DNA of 37,156 nucleotides, taken from Verrucomicrobiota bacterium. GTDB taxonomy: Bacteria; Verrucomicrobiota; Kiritimatiellia; CAIQIC01; JAGNIJ01. Numbering within the stretch: position 1 is the first letter of the stretch; each line of letters begins with the position of its first letter. The stretch is from the NCBI GenBank assembly GCA_018823105.1, contig JAHJJH010000073.1, forward strand, positions 1-37,156, written 5' to 3'. This document shows positions 36,601 through 37,156 of this stretch, piece after piece. The notes beneath the pieces are model-generated. The model was not told the origin of the DNA and searched no databases. It worked only from the letters and a program-made list of their open reading frames with translations. A program made the position numbers and the translations under genes.

Positions 36601-37156
36601 ATCTGGACGATCGGAACGCTGCCGTCCGGCGGCTCCACGTCGCTGTATATCAACGTGACGATTCGCGAGGGCACGGCGGACTCCTATATTACCAACGGGG
36701 TTTGCGTGACCGCCGCCGATCAATACGACCCGGTGAGCGCAAACAACTGCACCGACAACACCATCCGCGTGACGATGATCGTGCTGGGGCGGTTCGAGGG
36801 GATGAATGTCGATGGGCAGGTGTCGCTGGAATGGGAGACGGTGGCCGAGATCGGGACGGTGGGCTTTCACCTGTATCGTCGCGATCCGGGCGGGGCGGAA
36901 ACGGTCCGGGTCACGGAGGATTTGCTGCCGTCCGTGGTCGGCGCGCCGCAGGGCGGAATCTATCGTTTCGTGGATCCGACCGCCGCGCCGGGCCGGACCT
37001 ATCTCTATGAGCTGGAGGAAATCGAGGCCGGAGGCCACCGCATCCGGTACGGGCCTTTTGAGGTCCGGCCGTCGGTCGGGAAGGCGGCGCGCGTCGCGAA
37101 GGCGGCTCCGGCCGAACCTTTCACGTCCGAGGTGCGCGTCTCGGCCTTCCGCGAAG
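30661..37156 (+). CDS. Giant secreted DUF11/SdrD_B surface protein, 3' end outside window
   Basis: The plus-strand frame is open from ATG 30661 to the window end (2165 codons, no stop). A signal peptide covers about residues 7-28 (ARCLFITAAVFLLGF); ATGs at 30679 and 30685 are alternative starts. A conserved N-terminal module (about 30-500) includes TVIYYDHWEDGYEADI, ISMTRALYA and HLVTGDIGSTYEMRWYEL. DUF11-like domains begin near residues 517, 656, 954, 1250, 1793 and 1919 (for example SSATNPLDPGALLVYTVTL and NTGQFTYTGVTLEDYLP). Beta-sandwich (jelly-roll-like) segments lie near 760-884, 1057-1184 and 1364-1484, with DLSGHSAAWLSFKYRR and related repeats. SdrD_B-like domains lie near 1564-1680 and 1681-1795 (VGDWVWYDANTNGVQD, IGNWVWFDTNTNGIQD). 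From residue 2041 a fibronectin-type segment starts (VDGQVSLEWETVAEIGTVGF). The likely role is adhesion or surface layering; any anchor lies past the window. Confidence 0.9.
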   Translation, partial: MFAHLTMKMARCLFITAAVFLLGFNLFAAEILQTYYAPFSEDDMQASLNAIDAYRGYIGNEMRTVLSMIAGMDGTVIYYDHWEDGYEADITSPTQATTQIWGDGDSGTGIPPGFTQDVVNAGTLINLEATIDVTRSAIQIEYDGRDKVSATRPISMTRALYAIDPGEVLAEACGVFDVSLHGLMYRAPVGVGTGVGNGTNSMFSYSAFYIMGDRDHTLVELDKDNDGDFEEWRYLDAGESWFVNGGVVAGATVQGSKAFQCHLVTGDIGSTYEMRWYELWPEDKWGSDYYCLAGTREDGGNTHPALVYCFNPNTNAITVFYETRSSTGSFAVAAGVVSDGFTMPLDSGGRFYTTNADRFLGVLAFDTWVAGGVLYGYVQHCQRYDWGMGLIPRDTLTTMGICSWGPGHGTTADGTNGNPVWVMAVSNTTIYVDLDSDPTTGPLTDPLGNRYDFSTNVSYLESALIFDNTDGDQTGMRIYTLDGTQLTSGWGEDPVPSEPGNPYLDMGYGVLPFPTVLARKYATLFTDINTNGYPDPGDELEFMVDVINVGFATANAVIFRDDLPTNLTIYVNNSSELNGDPVPDDLPPRPTRFPFDGSGYDIGSIDIGETSTVRYVTEITETLPTNFLGYIHNNATVTGTNANWSAVGFTNILLGGLALYKTSSATNPLDPGALLVYTVTLVNTGQFTYTGVTLEDYLPLGVAYVSNSTVIRAPGGLTNTVWDRFNKPVFTNNNGTLSWLNHWQEFGESDGPASGKVRVTPDTNSVFMETYALVVCGSNAAAWRSADLSGHSAAWLSFKYRRDSLPDINRYVDVFISTNGWASSNFLGRFQGAATDTNFISTNVEISAYISTNTAIRFHSCSAPNMGLTNRVWFDDVKIEAAGSNVVFAGNPPPDLMEGLMLPPGTTIVAQLSVTVDDPPLSTQLVNTARARAQQYDVWLYATATNSVHATSGVSMVKGVTPAGLVAPGTNLAYTITIINTGNVSQTGITLNDTLPVGVTYVSGSAELSRNYLHTNTVQDLCSFKVYTNQDGLVDWSTAWTETGDDGYPTSGVIQVAVDNGIFPGHTYALTIAGPSASLQRSTDLRAGYTNAWLSFEHRRSDLDAGDTLTLQVSSNGGATWSAALVTLAGPGTDSSYATTNVDISTYISSNTAIRFLSSATVDATDLFWLDDILITYSGAPATNKLRGPPELLDGRYDLPPGQTMTVRLNALVDDPPASTQMVNTVCYQSDQHPDCLYAYATNHQDFSVGMTVAKTSSLAGADWPLYYTNTYTITLVNTGQIVQTGITVTDALPAGVSYVPGSAVVVAPGLVTNIVTNITATVITNTVRDEFNTRAYTNNDGTVNWAGNWVEEGDDGNPLLNDVVVSNRYNTYTLVTKDNNNGAYREVDLSGCTGAVFSFDWARFQLDAADYYAAYVSSNGGSSYSQLIQYNGTGGNDPALSSTNFDISAWISADTRIRFYSADGSVGDDEGMAWDNVQIQFTAPSAVTNFTTNVFWTAVTNAGGAPPPVASGYTLPTGQTMTVTLKVTADLPTTYTQFINTAYAYSLQQGELQAPATDHLVRVAVGDWVWYDANTNGVQDVGEQGISNVTVRLYAGTTNLVAVTNTSATGYYLFSGWPAGEYFVEFVKPSGYWFTAQYQGGDPALDSDADTTTGRTAITNLVSGTNLTLDAGLYVPPSAIGNWVWFDTNTNGIQDGGESGVTGIVVRLYNGSSNLLATTTNDASGYYSFTNLPPGNYFVEFAIPTQYVFTLVNQGGDDAVDSDADPVTGRTEIFALGTGTNDTRWDAGVIYPVQGLYITKTSDLAGCGNPGGTATYTIVVFNTNVFTQTGVTVSDPTPAGTTWLTNSIVIQAPSSGYTGTPPTLAYGYTLAAAQAMTVTVKYVISMPTASTQLLNTAYAYSAGNPPVEASVTNCLASADLAVEKTATDSEVIEVQVIEYIVTATNHGPDTATGVELTDILPEDVQYNSHSNGTYSSGSGIWTIGTLPSGGSTSLYINVTIREGTADSYITNGVCVTAADQYDPVSANNCTDNTIRVTMIVLGRFEGMNVDGQVSLEWETVAEIGTVGFHLYRRDPGGAETVRVTEDLLPSVVGAPQGGIYRFVDPTAAPGRTYLYELEEIEAGGHRIRYGPFEVRPSVGKAARVAKAAPAEPFTSEVRVSAFRE

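Noticed and set aside
30697-37038. 2113-codon minus-strand frame
   Set aside because: It mirrors the plus-strand giant gene, which has a signal peptide, a promoter and known domains. The antisense translation is Val/Gly/Arg-rich with no domain.

Overview
The window looks like chromosomal DNA from a high-GC, anaerobic or microaerophilic Gram-negative bacterium, most likely of the Planctomycetes-Verrucomicrobia-Lentisphaerae/Kiritimatiellota kind. The pointers are pyruvate:ferredoxin oxidoreductase with its own ferredoxin, outer-membrane and lipoprotein-type genes, and a secreted enzyme ending in the Asp-rich 'DDDGMNDDWE' linker plus beta-rich tail common in Verrucomicrobia-like genomes. Very large secreted DUF11/SdrD_B proteins and dispersed GC-rich cloverleaf repeats fit the same picture. 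The phylum is inferred from style, since the window holds no rRNA or tRNA.

Layout. 0.2-2.7 kb: a probable outer-membrane beta-barrel, a small membrane protein and an M48 metalloprotease lipoprotein. 2.7-6.1 kb: QueG (epoxyqueuosine reductase), divergent from a Zn/Cd/Pb-type P1B ATPase. 6.1-7.2 kb: a stand-alone regulator with two ArsR-like winged helices, surrounded by three copies of a 26-bp palindrome. 7.2-12.1 kb (minus strand): nifJ (PFOR), a dihydroorotate-dehydrogenase-like flavoprotein and a [4Fe-4S] ferredoxin, closed by a clear terminator. 12.3-15.6 kb: an exported protein of unknown function, DusB and a subtilisin-type protease. 15.8-19.0 kb: the conserved rpmH-rnpA-yidD-yidC-khpB cluster behind a sigma70-like promoter. 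19.0-23.0 kb: a TrmA/RlmD-type RNA methyltransferase and, divergently, a secreted metallophosphoesterase. 23.1-30.4 kb: surface-glycan-type genes (methyltransferase, GT2, B12-binding radical SAM protein, two GT4 enzymes) with an SrkA-like kinase among them. 30.7 kb to the end: one giant secreted DUF11/SdrD_B protein on the plus strand, still open at the window edge.

How they work together. PFOR oxidises pyruvate and passes electrons to the neighbouring ferredoxin. RnpA, YidD, YidC, KhpB and bL34 serve RNA processing, ribosome assembly and membrane insertion. The glycan genes, the protease, the phosphoesterase and the giant protein form a cell-surface programme. The most interesting non-standard signal is the duplicated-winged-helix regulator with its three palindromes, which looks like a self-contained regulator/operator unit. 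Next come the GTAGGGC cloverleaf repeats (one supplies the stop codon of a glycosyltransferase) and a methyltransferase that appears to start at ATC behind a perfect ribosome-binding site. Two very long antisense ORFs, over nifJ and over the giant gene, are GC-driven shadows.
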